DNA from: Glandiceps talaboti
Lineage: Eukaryota; Hemichordata; Enteropneusta; Spengelidae
Assembly: GCF_964340395.1 (NCBI RefSeq)
Contig: NC_135564.1
Location: 4,116,861-4,180,860 of the forward strand
Length of the DNA stretch: 64,000 bases
Reading direction: 5' to 3'
The translations under genes and the position numbers were made by a program. Shown piece by piece: positions 37,040 to 51,300 of the stretch. Numbering within the stretch: the first letter of the stretch is position 1; each line of letters starts with the position of its first letter. The notes under the pieces are model-generated. The model did not search any database. It saw only the letters and a list, made by a program, of their open reading frames with translations, and was not told where the DNA came from.

Positions 37040-38405
37040 ACTTTGCCTTGGTGTAATCATGCATTTAAAATTTAGAAAAGTGGCTAATTTACATAAATTT
37101 GCATACAATTTACATAATACCTATTTTAGCATACGCAACTAAATATCATATGCAAGGCCAGAAAAAATAAAAAAGTTGGTCTACGGGCAACCTAACCCAT
37201 CACATTGTGTAGGTAGCTAGTAGATTTCATTTTTTTAAATGCTTGACAAGGATAAAACAAACCATATGTAATGATACCAAAATATTTCAGGCCGAGTTTA
37301 GATAGAACTTATTCAACCATCTTGATACTATCGCTTGCAATTTGTCTGCATAGCTACAGTTAGGAAATGTACACAATTGACAGTTAAACAAATGTTGTAG
37401 CTCCTCTCACCCTCTCTTCTCCAAAAATGTTAAGCCCCGTCAAATGAAACTCAAGCATTATTTTAGCCACCCATTCTGTCACCTACACTACAGTGGAGAT
37501 ATACAATTATATGGTATAATTAATGATGCATTACAGCGATAGCAAACTACAATAATACTCCGAACGAGATTACTTTCGACAGGATGTGGATTTCACATGC
37601 ATAAGGAGATGTCTCTAATTAGCTCTAACTTATACAGGGAGGTACTTAGCCAGACACCATCCATCTTGTTTTGGGAGAAAGACAATTATCACCTTGATTG
37701 CTACTGATTGGAAGGAGACAACTCCAAATGTGAAAAAATTGAAAATAAGACAGTGTAGGAGGCCATTTATTGAAAGTGGATCTTCAAAGAGTGGATCTTA
37801 AACTGCGTACCTAGTTTAATAGTTTTTCAGGGCCACAAACTATTCCAAAAAGAGATCTCCCGTTTTATCAGTATGAAATGTTTTAATATAAGGAACAAGA
37901 TGTAAATGAGATCGAGCGCATCTTCGGAGTCACTGCATGCAGCATAGCAGGCGACCTCACGTTGAACGACTTTTCCGTCTTTTTTTGGAGTTTCACTCTC
38001 TGACATTATAATTGCGACTTGCTATCTTCAAATGAAGGAGACTATCAAGACTAATGTTACTTGCGGAAAATGAACAGTGCATGTGCGCACTTCTTTTTGT
38101 ACTTTCCCGCACAAAGAATTTTTAATTTGCAATGCAGCAAAACGTTACAAATTTTAACTGGCACATTTTTATTCAATGTTAAGCCAGCGTACAATAGAGA
38201 TATACGATACATATTAGCGAGGAGTCAGTGTACAGTCACTTTCACTTTAGTCACCTATCAATTTAAATCGCGCATGCTAGGAATCTTCACGTAAATAACG
38301 ATTTTAATAACATCGCTATGTATTCAAAAGGTCGCTTTTTTCTTGCTTTTTCCAAAATCTCAGGGGGAGGGCAGCTGCCCCCCCCCCCCGCAGGCTACGG
38401 TACTG
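37040..38405. repeat. Dispersed repeat M3, copy 1
   Basis: Ends with gcaggctacggtactgtcc after a C-run. Internal markers (atctcccgttttatcag, acttagccagacaccatcc, cctaacccatcacatt) recur in inverse orientation at 52827-54975. No clear coding frame. Confidence 0.75.
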
Positions 38406-38455
38406 TCCATAAACATTCTATTCCAAGCCTTCGGTTTCACTAGCACTCTCCTGGC

Positions 38456-38531
38456 TAGCTCTGGATGTATGCGCTACGATGTTCAAGATGGAAAGACGTG
38501 TCGAACATCGTAGCGCATACATCCAGAGCTA
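38456..38531. mobile_element. 76-bp MITE with perfect 29-bp TIRs and 9-bp target duplication
   Basis: Arms TAGCTCTGGATGTATGCGCT (continuing ACGATGTTC) and their exact complement enclose an 18-nt loop. Identical direct repeats tctcctggc flank both sides (38447-38455 and 38532-38540). It sits about 230 bp upstream of the gene B start codon. Confidence 0.85.
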
Positions 38532-38620
38532 TCTCCTGGCAGATCGTGCATTCCATCTCATGTCGTGTATGCATTAGCGCTGAGACCCCTGGGAAGTAGA
38601 ACGAACCGCGAACGCCAAAA

Positions 38621-38764
38621 AGTTCGAAAACTCACGTTCATTGCAGGTGTTCCAGAACATACGCAAACAACGGCTGCATTTCCATCTCGTTGACTTTTCC
38701 TGTACCAGCTTCACACAGAAAGTCATCGCACCTTTAACTTCACCCACTTTTACCAAAATGTGTG
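38621..38764 (+). promoter_or_regulatory. Conserved 5' flank of gene B
   Basis: Shares agttcgaaaactca, gttccagaa, gcaaac and caaaatgtgtg with the gene A flank, about 30 bp longer overall. No TATA box is seen. Confidence 0.5.
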
Positions 38765-38810
38765 ATGAAGGCAAGAAAACTGCTTTTTACTGTTTACTTG
38801 ATATTTACAG
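38765..38810 (+). CDS. Gene B exon 1: signal peptide
   Basis: ATG 38765 gives [15 protein letters not shown], then donor ACAG|GTAGGT in phase 1. Same 46-nt size as gene A exon 1, preceded by the same string aaaATGtgtgATGaag, so the second ATG is taken as the start. The first ATG is out of frame with the hydrophobic core. Confidence 0.82.
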
Positions 38811-41800
38811 GTAGGTTCCGAAAGAATGGCAGAATGCATTCAACAAACCAATGGGATAACGTTTCCGAACGATACTGTTTTTTGTCAGTGGCAAATGCAC
38901 ATTCAAAAGGGAACTACGCAAATTTAAATGCGAAGAATCAAAGATTTTGACTGTCCTATAAAGTGTATCAAACTTTTAAGTAGTGCTACTTTGCAGTAGA
39001 CTGTCGACAGTCGCTCGCGCCTTTTTTCCCTGCGTTTCCCGGCGCAACAGTACTATAATCGCATACTGATATCGAGGGCCGAAGGCCCGATAGCAGTATG
39101 CGATTATGAGTAGTATAAGTGGGTTTTCACCTAAGCGTAGACGAACGATATATGCAGACGGACAACTATTGATATGCAAATACGAACGTAAGCATGAATA
39201 GATGCCACGTATAAATCGACTGAAACCTCATTAATCTATTGACAATATTTAACGTCTTCAGCCCGAGTGGGCGAAAGAGAACGTTTCCTTTGTCAAGTAA
39301 CTTGCATTTCATTATCACAAGCTTACAGATTTGTCAATACATTTCTTGTACACCTGTTTGCAGGTGTTAATGAATTAAAAGAACATGGCGATTGGTTGAT
39401 GGGCTTGGAATTGCAAGCTTGAGGCGAGAACGTATTGATTTTGCATGATTTGAACCATCTGTTCACTTTCCTTCTAATTCTTTTTAAATATAGAATTCAT
39501 GTAATATGTTAGAATTTAGTTATCAAAGTAATTCGAACACGTGCTCCAGGGAATTGTCGTGCAAAAATGGCCGGGTGCGGTCGTGTTATCCAGGTTCCTG
39601 TGAAACGTACCGAACGTCAATTGATTTTGGAAGCTATGGGTCAGTATGCTAACAATTATCAACTGATAGCAGATCATGTCCGTGCAAATTTACGCATTCT
39701 TTCTCGAGATGTGCAAGACATTTACATTATTCATTCTGCTACTGTAGTGAGACGTAGAATAAGGGATGTCGTCCAACGTCATCAGAACAGGTCATTGTTC
39801 ACACAAATAGGAAACGACCAGAATTTATGACAGGGTGGACGAAACTCATCTTTCGACAATATTTAACGCCGACGAAAGTGGACGTATGCAAATTTTAGAA
39901 CAAAAACAGACGAAAACACATTTTAGAACGAAAACCGACGAAAATCTATTGTTATGCAAATACAGTGACTTATAAATCGACTTGGCCGACGAAAAGCTCA
40001 TTAATCTATTGATAATATTTAACGTCAACGAAAGTGGACGTATGCAAATTTTAGAACGAAAACATTTAGTACGAAAGCCGACGAAAATCCATTGTTATGC
40101 TAATACGTGCAACGGATAAATCGAAATGACCAACGAAAAGGTCAATAATAAATTGACATATTTGTCTCCAACGAAAGTTGACGTATGGAAATTATCCTGA
40201 CAAAGACTAAGTACAAATAACGGTAAAAGGTTGCGTAACTGAGCTGCTCGACAACCTACTGGGGGGGGGGGGGGGGTTCCAAGCTTGTCGAATGCGAAGT
40301 AAGCTTATAACTTTGTTATGCTACTTATCCTCTCCAGTTTCACCTACGGCAAAAAAAAAAAGTTCATAAAAATATCTTGTCCAATCCGTTGAACAAACAC
40401 AAAACATCAATACTAGTAGTACTCTCGGTTAAAACAGTTTTTAAAGGCTTCCTTTGAAAGTAGTCAGGGTAGATAACTGATAAATACAAGTCAAAATGAG
40501 GAATAATCGTTAATTGCTGCAAATATTTCAACATTTTAAGTTGGTGGAGGGTCTATGGTATAAGTGCTTAGGTGAAAACCCGCTATTGCGCCGGATCGGA
40601 GCGCGGCAACGACATAAGTTTAGATAAAATCATCGGGAAAAAAAGGCGCGAGCGACTGTCGACAGGCTACTTTGCACCTGTCAGAAACAATGAACTGATG
40701 ACTGACTGTCTACTCTTCGTAGATTGATTGAATTTATCGTTATAGAAAGTGAATTGACACCTGTCAGTGTAATTTATCTACAAAGACGACTAAAACTCTC
40801 TGCCAATCCAGGCAGAGCAGTAGTAAGCTCTTTATACAAAATTAGAAATTCAAGCAATATGATTTTTGATTGACCCTTTAATACATTTATTGTAGTATTG
40901 TTAGTATATCGTAAAGGCCTATGTCATACGAGTCTTGCTGCTAGACGTTCGGGCTTTCTTCTGATACAATAAGCGAACGAAGTTCGCAGTGAGGGCTTGC
41001 CCTTGGATGTTCCATCCTCGATATTGATGTTCGATTGTGTGTCATAAATTGTGTCGGAAGAACATCAGAGGTCTAGCAGATAGACTCATGTCATAATTGG
41101 TTTTTTTAAAAATCATATGCATTAGGAGCCGATCTGAGAGCAATACCCCATGACGCCATTAAGTTCAATGCCAAATATTTGTTTTGGATCTAACTATGTA
41201 ATTCAGTGTATAGCTAACATATAGGTTAACCTCTATAACTGTCGCAATTAATTCATTTCACAGGAACATCATTCGTAGCGGTCTTTGGCCAAAGCCGTGA
41301 AAACAGTGAGTAGTAAATCTAATTTACATAAATCAATATTCATTATACATTTATTTACCAGGTATGTAGAACGACATGCTATATAGATCCATGGTATCAC
41401 TTGCCAACACTTCTATCTACGTACTATCCAACTCATCCATACATACTCCATACATCAATGAATTACTTTTATCTCAAGTTAGGCAGAGCGCGTCGTCGCA
41501 AACCCGCTATTCTTACTGATTTGTATCTATTTTTCAAATGGTTCTGTTTTTTTGTGACAGTTTTGTCATGGGATTTAAGCCGCGTATATTCCAAGACGAG
41601 CTTTGCTGTCGTGATGATCATGAGCGAGAGTCGCGTCGCACAGTACTAGTACAGGGGGTTAGTACTGGCAAAAACTGGTGCACATAATCTGCTGTGTTTG
41701 CAACATGCGTGTAATGTAAAGTACTTAGCATCTCTTCCCCTGATGAATTATAGATGACCCGAGGGAAATTGTAGCTAGCTGCAAGAAATATAAAATCCAA

Positions 41801-44800
41801 AGTAAATTGGTTTTAGGAAATACGTTAGGATAAATACCCTACCGCTAAAATGACAAGCATTTATATTAATCGATGAGTAGGGGATAGTCGAATCGATATT
41901 CCTAATATCCGCTTTCTCACTATACTTTTTGCAAGCTACATTTATGAGGCCATGATATTATGTATTGATACCATATAATTGTTATAAATGACACCAATAT
42001 TGGAAGTCATATTGAACTGCATTATGTTTCCAGTTAACTGAGTATTGGAAGTAGCACTTATGTGATATCCTTTACAGCTGACTTGGTCATGTAGGGAGAA
42101 TAGAGTTAATAACTGGCTGATCACTAACATCATAAAGATAGAGAGAGGGACGATTTCATTGGTGACAGGGGGGGAGGGAGGGATACTTTTGAGAACATAT
42201 CTAGGTCACTGATTTATCATCTAATGTTTGATAAATCAAACAAATGATAAGGTGGATTAATGAACTTGATTCAGAAAGTAATGGACACAATAGACACGCG
42301 GCCTTTTAATGCTGTTTGTGGTAGAATCATAGAAAATCAACTTTTAAGTTTAAGTTTAAGTTTAAGTTTAAGTTTAAGTTTAAGTTTAAGTTTAAGTTTA
42401 AGTTTACAAAGAAGTATAATTACTGTCGTTTGATATCATAAGATCTAGATCTCCAGACTTCAACGTTACGAAAGAAGTCGATGAAGTTGTACTTGAGAGT
42501 GAAGTTACAGTTAAATACACCACATTGTATTTTCTTCGAAAACATTCTTCACTCGATCATTCAAATCAAGTACACGCGATGTTACCGACCAATGCAATGG
42601 TAGTTCGTGATTGCTTTCAATTTTAAACATATTTTCCTTCGCCGGTCTTTCTTTTCGTGCCATTTCTCTTCTCCGCTTGTCCAATCATGTTCCTTTTCTC
42701 TCTCTCTCTTCACTCTTACCCTTCTACTTGCTTCTCTTCTCTTCTCTTCTCTTCTTTTCTCTTCTCTTCTCTTCTCTTCTCCTCTCCTCTCCTCTCGTCT
42801 TCTCTTCTCTTCTCTCCTCTTCTCTCCCCTCCCCTCCCCTCCTCTCCCATCCGCTCCCCTCCCCCCTCTCCTCTCCTCTCCTCTCCCCTCCTCTCCTCTG
42901 CTTTTCTCTGCTCTGCTCTGCTCTGCTATTCTATGCTATGCTATGCTATGCTCTGCTCTGCTATCCTCTGTTAAATAGCTTTCTGGGCTGAATGGGAACC
43001 GTGGACGTCTTGTTCTCGTGTGTGTAACACGCCAATTGGTCGATCTGGGCAGGAACGGAAATGTCTTCAGACGACGAATGACAAAACTGAGACAATAAAA
43101 AAGCAAACATGTGAAAGACTTTCAGGAGATACCAATCGAAAGTTTAAAGATTGTTATAGGGTATCATGTCATGGCCAAGGTGAGGATCTTATCGTTTTAT
43201 ATTCATCGTTTATAATGTACTTTTAGCTCTAGCCAAGGGCCATTGATTGTTTCAAAGGTCTATTGCATACTGTACATCATATTATCTAAACAAAATAAAA
43301 CCGGTATGAGCACATATAAACAGTTATCTATTAAAATACAACAATTAAATATAAGGGGTAGACCATTCGATATCCTGGGGAGGGCTTGGAAGATTGGTAG
43401 AGAGTCATTATTTTTTCCCCACCTGCTTGCCTGAGAATTATTTTTATATTTTCTTCTCCGTCGCTTATGCTGGCAACTTTTTTTTCTTTGCTTCTTTGAG
43501 ATATCCAGATTTTTTTACGTCAATGTTGAACACCTACTTTTGTTGCTACAATTTTCTGTTTAGTTTTCGCACAGGGTATTAGAGAGTAAAAAGATGCTGT
43601 TCTATCTATCTATTTATTTAGAAAACTACATATTTCATACATGTTTGATTTTCAATTAAATAAACATCATTGACAGTTTTTATGCCATGGTATTATGACA
43701 CACTGAAAATACAAATCGGAAACTTGATTGGTGAGCTCAAACATTCAGCTTGGGGGGGGGGGGTGAGTGTTTTCTTTCCATTGGGCCGACAAAAAGTCAC
43801 TGACCCCCGTAAATAAAGTTTCATAGCATCTGACAGTAAGCTGTAGAAGGAAGAGCTTTGAGACTGGGGTGGGGGTGTAGGGGGTCTCCCCTAGAAGCCT
43901 TGGAGGTTTTTACTTCTAAAGGCAATGTGTAGGCGTTCCGTCCTGACAGTACATAGGACGAAGTCAGGAGGGTTTCACATACAAAAAAACCGGAAATGTG
44001 TTATTCTCAGACAAACAATCAGTACAGTGTTTGGGGAAATGTTTTTACTAGTAAATAAACCACGTCCTTAGTATTACATTACGTTTTACCTTTACGTACG
44101 TACCAAATACAATTATTATTGATAGTCAGTAAGAGACATAGAAAAATATCGATGACTTCTCTAACCACTATTACGATGAGAGGAATGTACTTTATAGCAA
44201 ACCGTTATTTCGGTTGTAAACGTGTTGGTTTTTTGTCTTGAAGTATGAATTAGTTTGTTATTTTTATTTCGAGACGATACAATAACAATACCATATCATA
44301 TCTCCTTTTTAGGTCTTTACAAGTCTACATGGGACGAGTGGCAGGAATGGTTGCCATGTACCAATGGTAATGGCGTCAATGGCAAAGGCACAAAAACCCG
44401 ATTCCGAGTATGTCCGAGTAAAATCATATCTGTACATGGTGATAGCGGTCGAATAGCCATTTGTCCTGGTGGTGAAAACTCAAATATCAAAGAGGAAGTA
44501 ATCGATTGCTTGGATAATTGCCAAGGTAACACATCTCCATGGATACCCTGTTGACGTGTAATGTGTGTGTGTGTGTGGGGGGGGGTGTACAAGACCACTT
44601 TACCCATATTGGTACCGGTAGGTCTTCCAGAGCAATGACATATGGCCACTTGGGTAGAATCAAATCGTCGCCTGGATCGACAATTTACCTACTAACATGG
44701 CTACATCTTATTGTCTGGTATGCCAAAAAAATGACTGACAATTATTACATTTTAGGCCATTGTCATGATTGTGAAAGGATATTGTTACATTGTCTATATG

Positions 44801-47800
44801 ATATGGCGAAATAAAATTTATATGATACATGGATGTACCCACACGATACACAGAAAATACATCCACTACCTATAAGTCATACTAACTGAAAATGGCGACA
44901 TTTTGTTGACCTTTGGCCTAATTGTGATATTTTAATATCCAGAACTTTTGACAAAATATTTGTAATTGACTGATTATTCATAATATACAGTGTGTAACAT
45001 GTAAATATGACTTTTAAGTAACTTTGACATGGTTTTATAGGCAGTAAGTATTAAGCCTACCAAAACATGTGTTTACCTATAACAATACATGGTATTTCGG
45101 TTTCCTCGCGATATAACAAAATGCCCAGGGGTGCGCGAGTGGCACCCGTCAGATATGCTAACAGGACACCTTTCTGAGGTGGAATCTGCAAAAAAATATC
45201 ATATAACTCACATTGCATGGTTAACCCCCCAAAACCACCTCTGGCAACTGGACTATATACTAAAGCCTATAGAAGTGATGGAGACAGATTTTATATTAAC
45301 CAAATGTGTGTTTTATAGCGTTTTTCCTGGCGGACGTGGATGGTGGCTGGAATAATTGGTCAATGTGGTCCTCGTATTGTAGTGTTACCTGTGGACCAGG
45401 TGTTAGGGAACGGACTCGACAGTGTGATAACCCATCCCAAGCTTGTAATGGGAAAGGTAAAAATAAGTTTCAATAATTATCAAGTAACACTTTTGTCAAA
45501 ATTTACTGAAAATCAAAATTTGTTAACTAAGATATTTTTTCCTTAAAAAGAAGATAAGTAAATATAAGACAGTATATGAAAAATCCTGAACGTTTTCTCT
45601 TCAATTGTTCTGATTGTTATCACAAATTGTTGTTTTATAATGAGCAATTCACGTACCTATTTGAATGTGGTCTATTTATTCCGTATTCGGAGGCCATCGG
45701 CCCATAGATACAATATACCAATATTACAGTAAAGCAGTATTGAAAAGGCAATGAAACTGTTACATAACTCTGTTTACTTCTTTACGCAGTTTCATGGCAT
45801 GAAATAAGAATACTGCGAGACGTTGTAGTGTATCTACATTGTTAGAAGAAAGTAAATCGACAAATTTCTGTACAGACGGAGGATCAAAGTAAAATCTAGA
45901 AATATATTTTTCCCTATGATTGACAAATGAACATACTAATAAAAAATGATATTCATCTTCGACTTCATTTGAATCGCACAATAAACATATTCTCTGGTTT
46001 CTTCCGTGTTTTCTCACGTACCTATATGTTACATTGATTGAGCTACTATATTCCTGTCCATCATATACAGAATGTGAAGGGGAGAAGAGAGAGTTTATAA
46101 GCTGTGTCACTGGTGTACGATGTCCAGTGCTTGGAGAGTGGTCGATATGGACTGAGTGGACAGACTGCAGTGAAACTTGTGGAGAGGGTAAAGGTCGAAG
46201 GTCAAGGGAATGTATTTCACCAGAAAATGGCGCTTTGCAATGCAATGGACCAGACGAAGAAGTTGGGACATGTACACTTGATGCATGTCCGGTTCAGTTA
46301 GTTCCACAAGGTAAATATATATATTACATAATACTTGTAGAATGCCAGATCTTATGATTTAATAAGTTCTCTTTGAATTTCAATAATTTTTTATCACGGC
46401 ACATATATGGCTCTAGGACAATTGCCACACTCCCTGACAATTCCCCCCGACATAGGATAACCCCCCCACCACCACCCCTGAATGTCTACTTCAATCTGTC
46501 ATATGCATGAAAAAGAGTATCCTCCCATACATGTTCACATAATGTGCCGATTAGTATGGAGGGTGATAATGATGTCCTCTCCAACGTGTGAATATATTTG
46601 CCATACATATAGGAGGTCGAAGCCCACATCAATATTCTTGCAGGGGTTTGATAGGTTGTGTGAATCTATGACGCAAAAGTACGTTCTTGGCAACAATTGA
46701 ATCACCATTATCAAATAAACTCTGACCGATTTATCAAATGGACACTGACCATATCAACGAGATGATTGTTATCAACGAGATGATTGTTGGAGAATCTGAA
46801 CCACCAAAACGAAAACGTTACAATAGGAAGACAGGATATCTACTTTCGTGCAAGATTTTAAGAATTCTATGTCTTTCTTAGGGAATAGCCCATATGTTTA
46901 CAGTTTTTATGTAAACTGTAACGACATGTTTCGCATGAGAAAGAACACATAAATGTGAACATTTCAAAGTTCCCCCCCCCCTCCCTCTTCACTAACTGTT
47001 TTGCATGAATATGACAAACATATCAAATATGTTTTACCTGTACATATCATAGAAAAATGCAATAAAGTTTGTACTGTGTATCTTTATGGACATCCTTCTT
47101 CCAATTGTCTTTGCTATCTATTCCAATCAAGTGCGCGTACGTGGGCCCTCATCCGGAGGTTGTCCGGGAGCAGTAGTTCTAGAACCATGTGTATTGCTAC
47201 ACTAGCCCCATCTACACGGCGTAAGTTTTTACGCGTCCCAACCTGTCCTGAAACCGTCCTGACTAAGGACACCTTCGAGATGTTTCCTGAAACCCTCCTG
47301 ACTTCGTCCTAGGTACTACTGTCTGGACGGAGTCAGGCGGGAACGCGCGCCGCAACATTCCTACGTGTAGACACAAATCTATCCTATCTCAGGTAGAACC
47401 CGGGACTGCCTCAGGTAGGACGACCTACGTCTAGACGGGGCTCGTGACACCAGTGCTCCGGGACATTTTTGAGCCTCAAATTCTCCAGCTATTTTTGAGT
47501 TTGTTATTCATTTTTAGTTTTGTAAGGGAAAATGTCCTGAAATGTTTTGTTTGTTATTGTTGACAGTTAATAGTCTCGGGCGTTCAGCCGACTGTTTACA
47601 AATATCTCACCCTCGTCAATATTTCACATCAAATGAATGAATTCACTTAACTTTTGTTTAAAAAACAAATAATCAAATTAAGACTGTTAAAAGCCCGGCG
47701 ACTTGAACATTGCTCAAATATCCCAATAAATTAACCAAATGCTATATTCAATGTATGTTACCTCTGTACGATTCTCGTAATTATAAATACACACTTTGAT

Positions 47801-48285
47801 TGTAAAACTTATATGTACACTCTTACTGTGGATATTATAAATATAACATTCGCATATCTATCATATTTTTATGTCAGTGACAAGTGGTTGGAGTATTTGG
47901 GCACCATGGTCTGACGATTGCAGTGTAACATGTAGTGAAGGTGTAAATCTAAGAACACGCCAGTGTGAAAGTCACATTCCCTCCGGTAAGTATGGCATGA
48001 TTTTTGGAAATATTGGTACAGTGCTACCACTATTGAACAGTTGCTTTTATTTCGTTTCAAATCTGTGCATATACAAAGAACACATTCAATTTACAAAGAC
48101 ATACAAATAAGATAAATACGCACTGGGGATGCACCATTATCCGAAACAGCTGATAGGACTGAATTTGATAAACACATGTCGTTTTGTCGACAATTAGCTA
48201 CTCTTGCTATTACAGGGACTGAGTATCAAGTTTCATTTAAAGAGTCGATGTAGCAGCTTTTGTGATCCAATATCAACAACCAGCA

Positions 48286-48336
<51 letters not shown>

Positions 48337-51300
48337 GTTATGACATTACCTCCCCTTACGAACACAGTTCCTTACAGGTGTATGTAATTGATTTTTTTCA
48401 TCTAGAATGTCCGGGTACAAAAATAGAAGCAAAGATTTGCTCTACACACATACCATGTCCATCAAATGCAGAATGGTTAGAATGGGCTGACTGGGCAGAA
48501 TGCACGGCAACTTGTGGAGAAGGTACTCGTAAAAGGTCTAGGACGTGTATGCCACCAGAATACGGTGGGTCAGAATGTAGGGGACAAAGTGAGGAAAAAG
48601 AGGCGTGTAAGCTGGATAATTGTCCTTTGCCAACACTTGCACCAGGTAGATGTATAAATGTGTACCCAAGACACTACTGCGGAAAATCAAGCTCTAGGGA
48701 AACAAAGATAGACACAAACTAAACATATTGTTGGAACATGTTAATTACACTCATAGAAGGGTGGAGTCTCTGATAGCAAAGTTTCCTCAAATGGCAGCAA
48801 TTCAACCTCGAGTCGTTCAGTGTCAACATTATTATCATTATCCTAAGGCACCACGTGTGTAATCTATTAATTTCTATCCATCTTAGCTTGCCTATAGCTT
48901 GATTTATCGTAGTATGTCATTGTGTATCCATATTGTAAATTTTCATTGGTCGGACTTTGCACGGATGGGATGAAGTAACCATGATACAACACAGCACCAC
49001 AAACCAGCTCCTAGCGCTGAAGGTTTCACAATAATAAATGTTTTCTCCAATTTGTAAGATGACTATTACGTCTGTTTTCTACTTATCTTCTCCAATAATG
49101 GTGCAACCCTTGAATTCGCTGATTAAACATTATATTGCTTCATTTAACCAAGACAATTGCTAACTGACCATAAATAAAATTCGACGACATTATCAGTCAA
49201 CTGCTCATTTGATGTAAAAACGTTGTCATGAATCATATAACCGATTAGTGGCACTGCTGTTTTGTGAAGGTTATGTTGTATTTTGTGTGCCGTCAGTATC
49301 TACCAAGAAAATGAAAGGTAAACAACAATAGTGTTCAAGGGTTGAGTCATTTAGCACATATACAATTTAAAGTTTCTTCAACCCAAAGGTGTAAACGTTT
49401 GACCTATACATTTTTCTTTTACAGCTGAGTGACTAGCATATGAAATAGCAATCAAGTTGTCGACTTCCATTTTGGTCATAATTATGTCATTAAGACGAAC
49501 AGCTAGCATTTATAAAATTGACCATGTATTCGATATATTATGGGATTTAGCGCATAATAACGCGAATTTATGCAGAGTACGGCAATTCATTGACATTTTG
49601 TAAGCATTATAGGGATAAGTCAGTCGAAAGCGTGTGTTCTTCTGAGGAAGAAGTCCTTTATCGTAATTATCCAAAGTTGTCACCTCCATGTCTCGGGGTC
49701 ATTTATTGAAATCAATACAACTCTTAACTGATTAGTGATTATAGTTCGTCCTTGGTCTCTTAGGTGATAAATTTCTTGTCTACTCATCTACTTTTATATA
49801 ATGGATTCAGTTTAACAGTAAAACCATTGTTGGCTCATCAAAACATTGATAACATGGCTACATTTTATCGTCTGGCTCAACAAAACTCATATACTAAAAT
49901 TGCTACATTTTATCGTCTGGCTCAACAAAACTCATATACTAACATTGCTACATTTTATCGTCTGGCTCAACAAAACTCATATACTAAAATTGCTACATTT
50001 TATCGTCTGGCTCAACAAAACTCATATACTAACATTGCTACATTTTATGGTCTGAGTCATCAAAACATTGATAACATTGCTGCATTTCATCGTCTGGCTC
50101 AACAAAACTCATACACTAACATTGCTACATTTTATCGTCTGGCGCAACAAATCTCATACACTAACATTGCTACATTTTATGGTCTGAGTCATCAAAACAT
50201 TGATAACATTGCTGCATTTCATCGTCTGGCTCAACAAAACTCATACACTAACATTGCTACATTTTATCGTCTGGCGCAACAAATCTCATACACTAACATT
50301 GCTACATTTTATCGTCTGGCGCAACAAAATTCTAACCAACATTTTTGTGTGACCTAGCGTTAACTTAGCATGTCATTGCTAATCATATACATTGCAACAC
50401 TGTAACATACATCGTAACACTGTAACATACATTGTAACAAAGTGTAGTCTTTCAGGCATGTTACAGGATTAATATGTAAATTTGTTTATTGTATCTCAAC
50501 ATTTGTCGTGTTAGATGCTACGATGTACTGTTGAAATATTACTAAAACGATATGTCTCAAGTAAGACAGTAAGATGTAGTAATGTTAGGAAGATATTTGA
50601 CTAGTAGCGAGACGACGGTTTGTTAATACTTAACTACAGTAATGTCTAATACACATACGTTTTACTGTATTTCAGATATAAAACATAAACTGGAACAAAA
50701 ACTGAAGCGTAAGTCACTTGCATATCAACTCGTTCTTTGATCTACAGCTCCACTTACGTGACTTTGTTGCATCATATAACATGATAGGTTACAGAAGACA
50801 TTATTTATTTACATATATTGTAATAGTAGTGACTACACCTTGGGAATTATGTCAACAAAAAATAACCCATAGGGCTTTGTGCTGCATTATGAGTTTTTTC
50901 ATTCTTTTGAGTTTAAGGCGTTGCTTTGCACAACCAGGCCAATTACGTATGTGTTGGGGGAGGGGTAACCAAAATAAATGATACATTGTATTTCAAAACT
51001 TGTCAATATATTTAGTCCCTACTAAGACTACGATTGTAAGTGCCAGACCAGTTCTTATATTGAGATTGCGTGTATTAAGGTCTTCATTTTTTTTCCATTG
51101 GTAGGTTCTGATAATAATTTGGTCAAATTAGAAGGCGATATGGTCGTCATGTCATGTACGGACATGGACTATGTCCTCAAGGTTTACCCAGATGCCCTAG
51201 TCACTTGGGAGAAAAACCAGCAACCTATTGCTTTGGATGGCAGACGTGTGACTGTGGATAACGGAGTTTTAGGTACTTTAAATTGTTTTATCACCTTTGG

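Larger units (their letters stand above)
38996..40670. mobile_element. 1.7-kb DNA transposon in gene B intron 1
   Basis: Ends are inverted repeats GTAG(A/C)CTGTCGACAGTCG continuing CTCGCGCC and a T-run. Internally, the string gggttttcacctaagc (39121) is repeated inverted near 40575. Flanking direct repeats: TTTGCA if the TIR starts at GTAG, or an 11-bp match gctactttgca overlapping the ends (38985-38995 and 40666-40676). Inside are a hairpin (39055-39107), a small ORF (39567-39830), and repeats of roughly 150 bp. Superfamily not assigned. Confidence 0.75.

Noticed and set aside
42607-42991. Three overlapping Ser/Leu/Phe-rich ORFs
   Set aside because: Translation of the polypyrimidine tract in gene B intron 2.
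49764-50357. 197-codon ORF with a 15-residue repeat ([14 protein letters not shown])
   Set aside because: Open only because the 45-bp unit is a multiple of three. The same unit occurs in non-coding MITE copies in both orientations, and there is no splice or start support.
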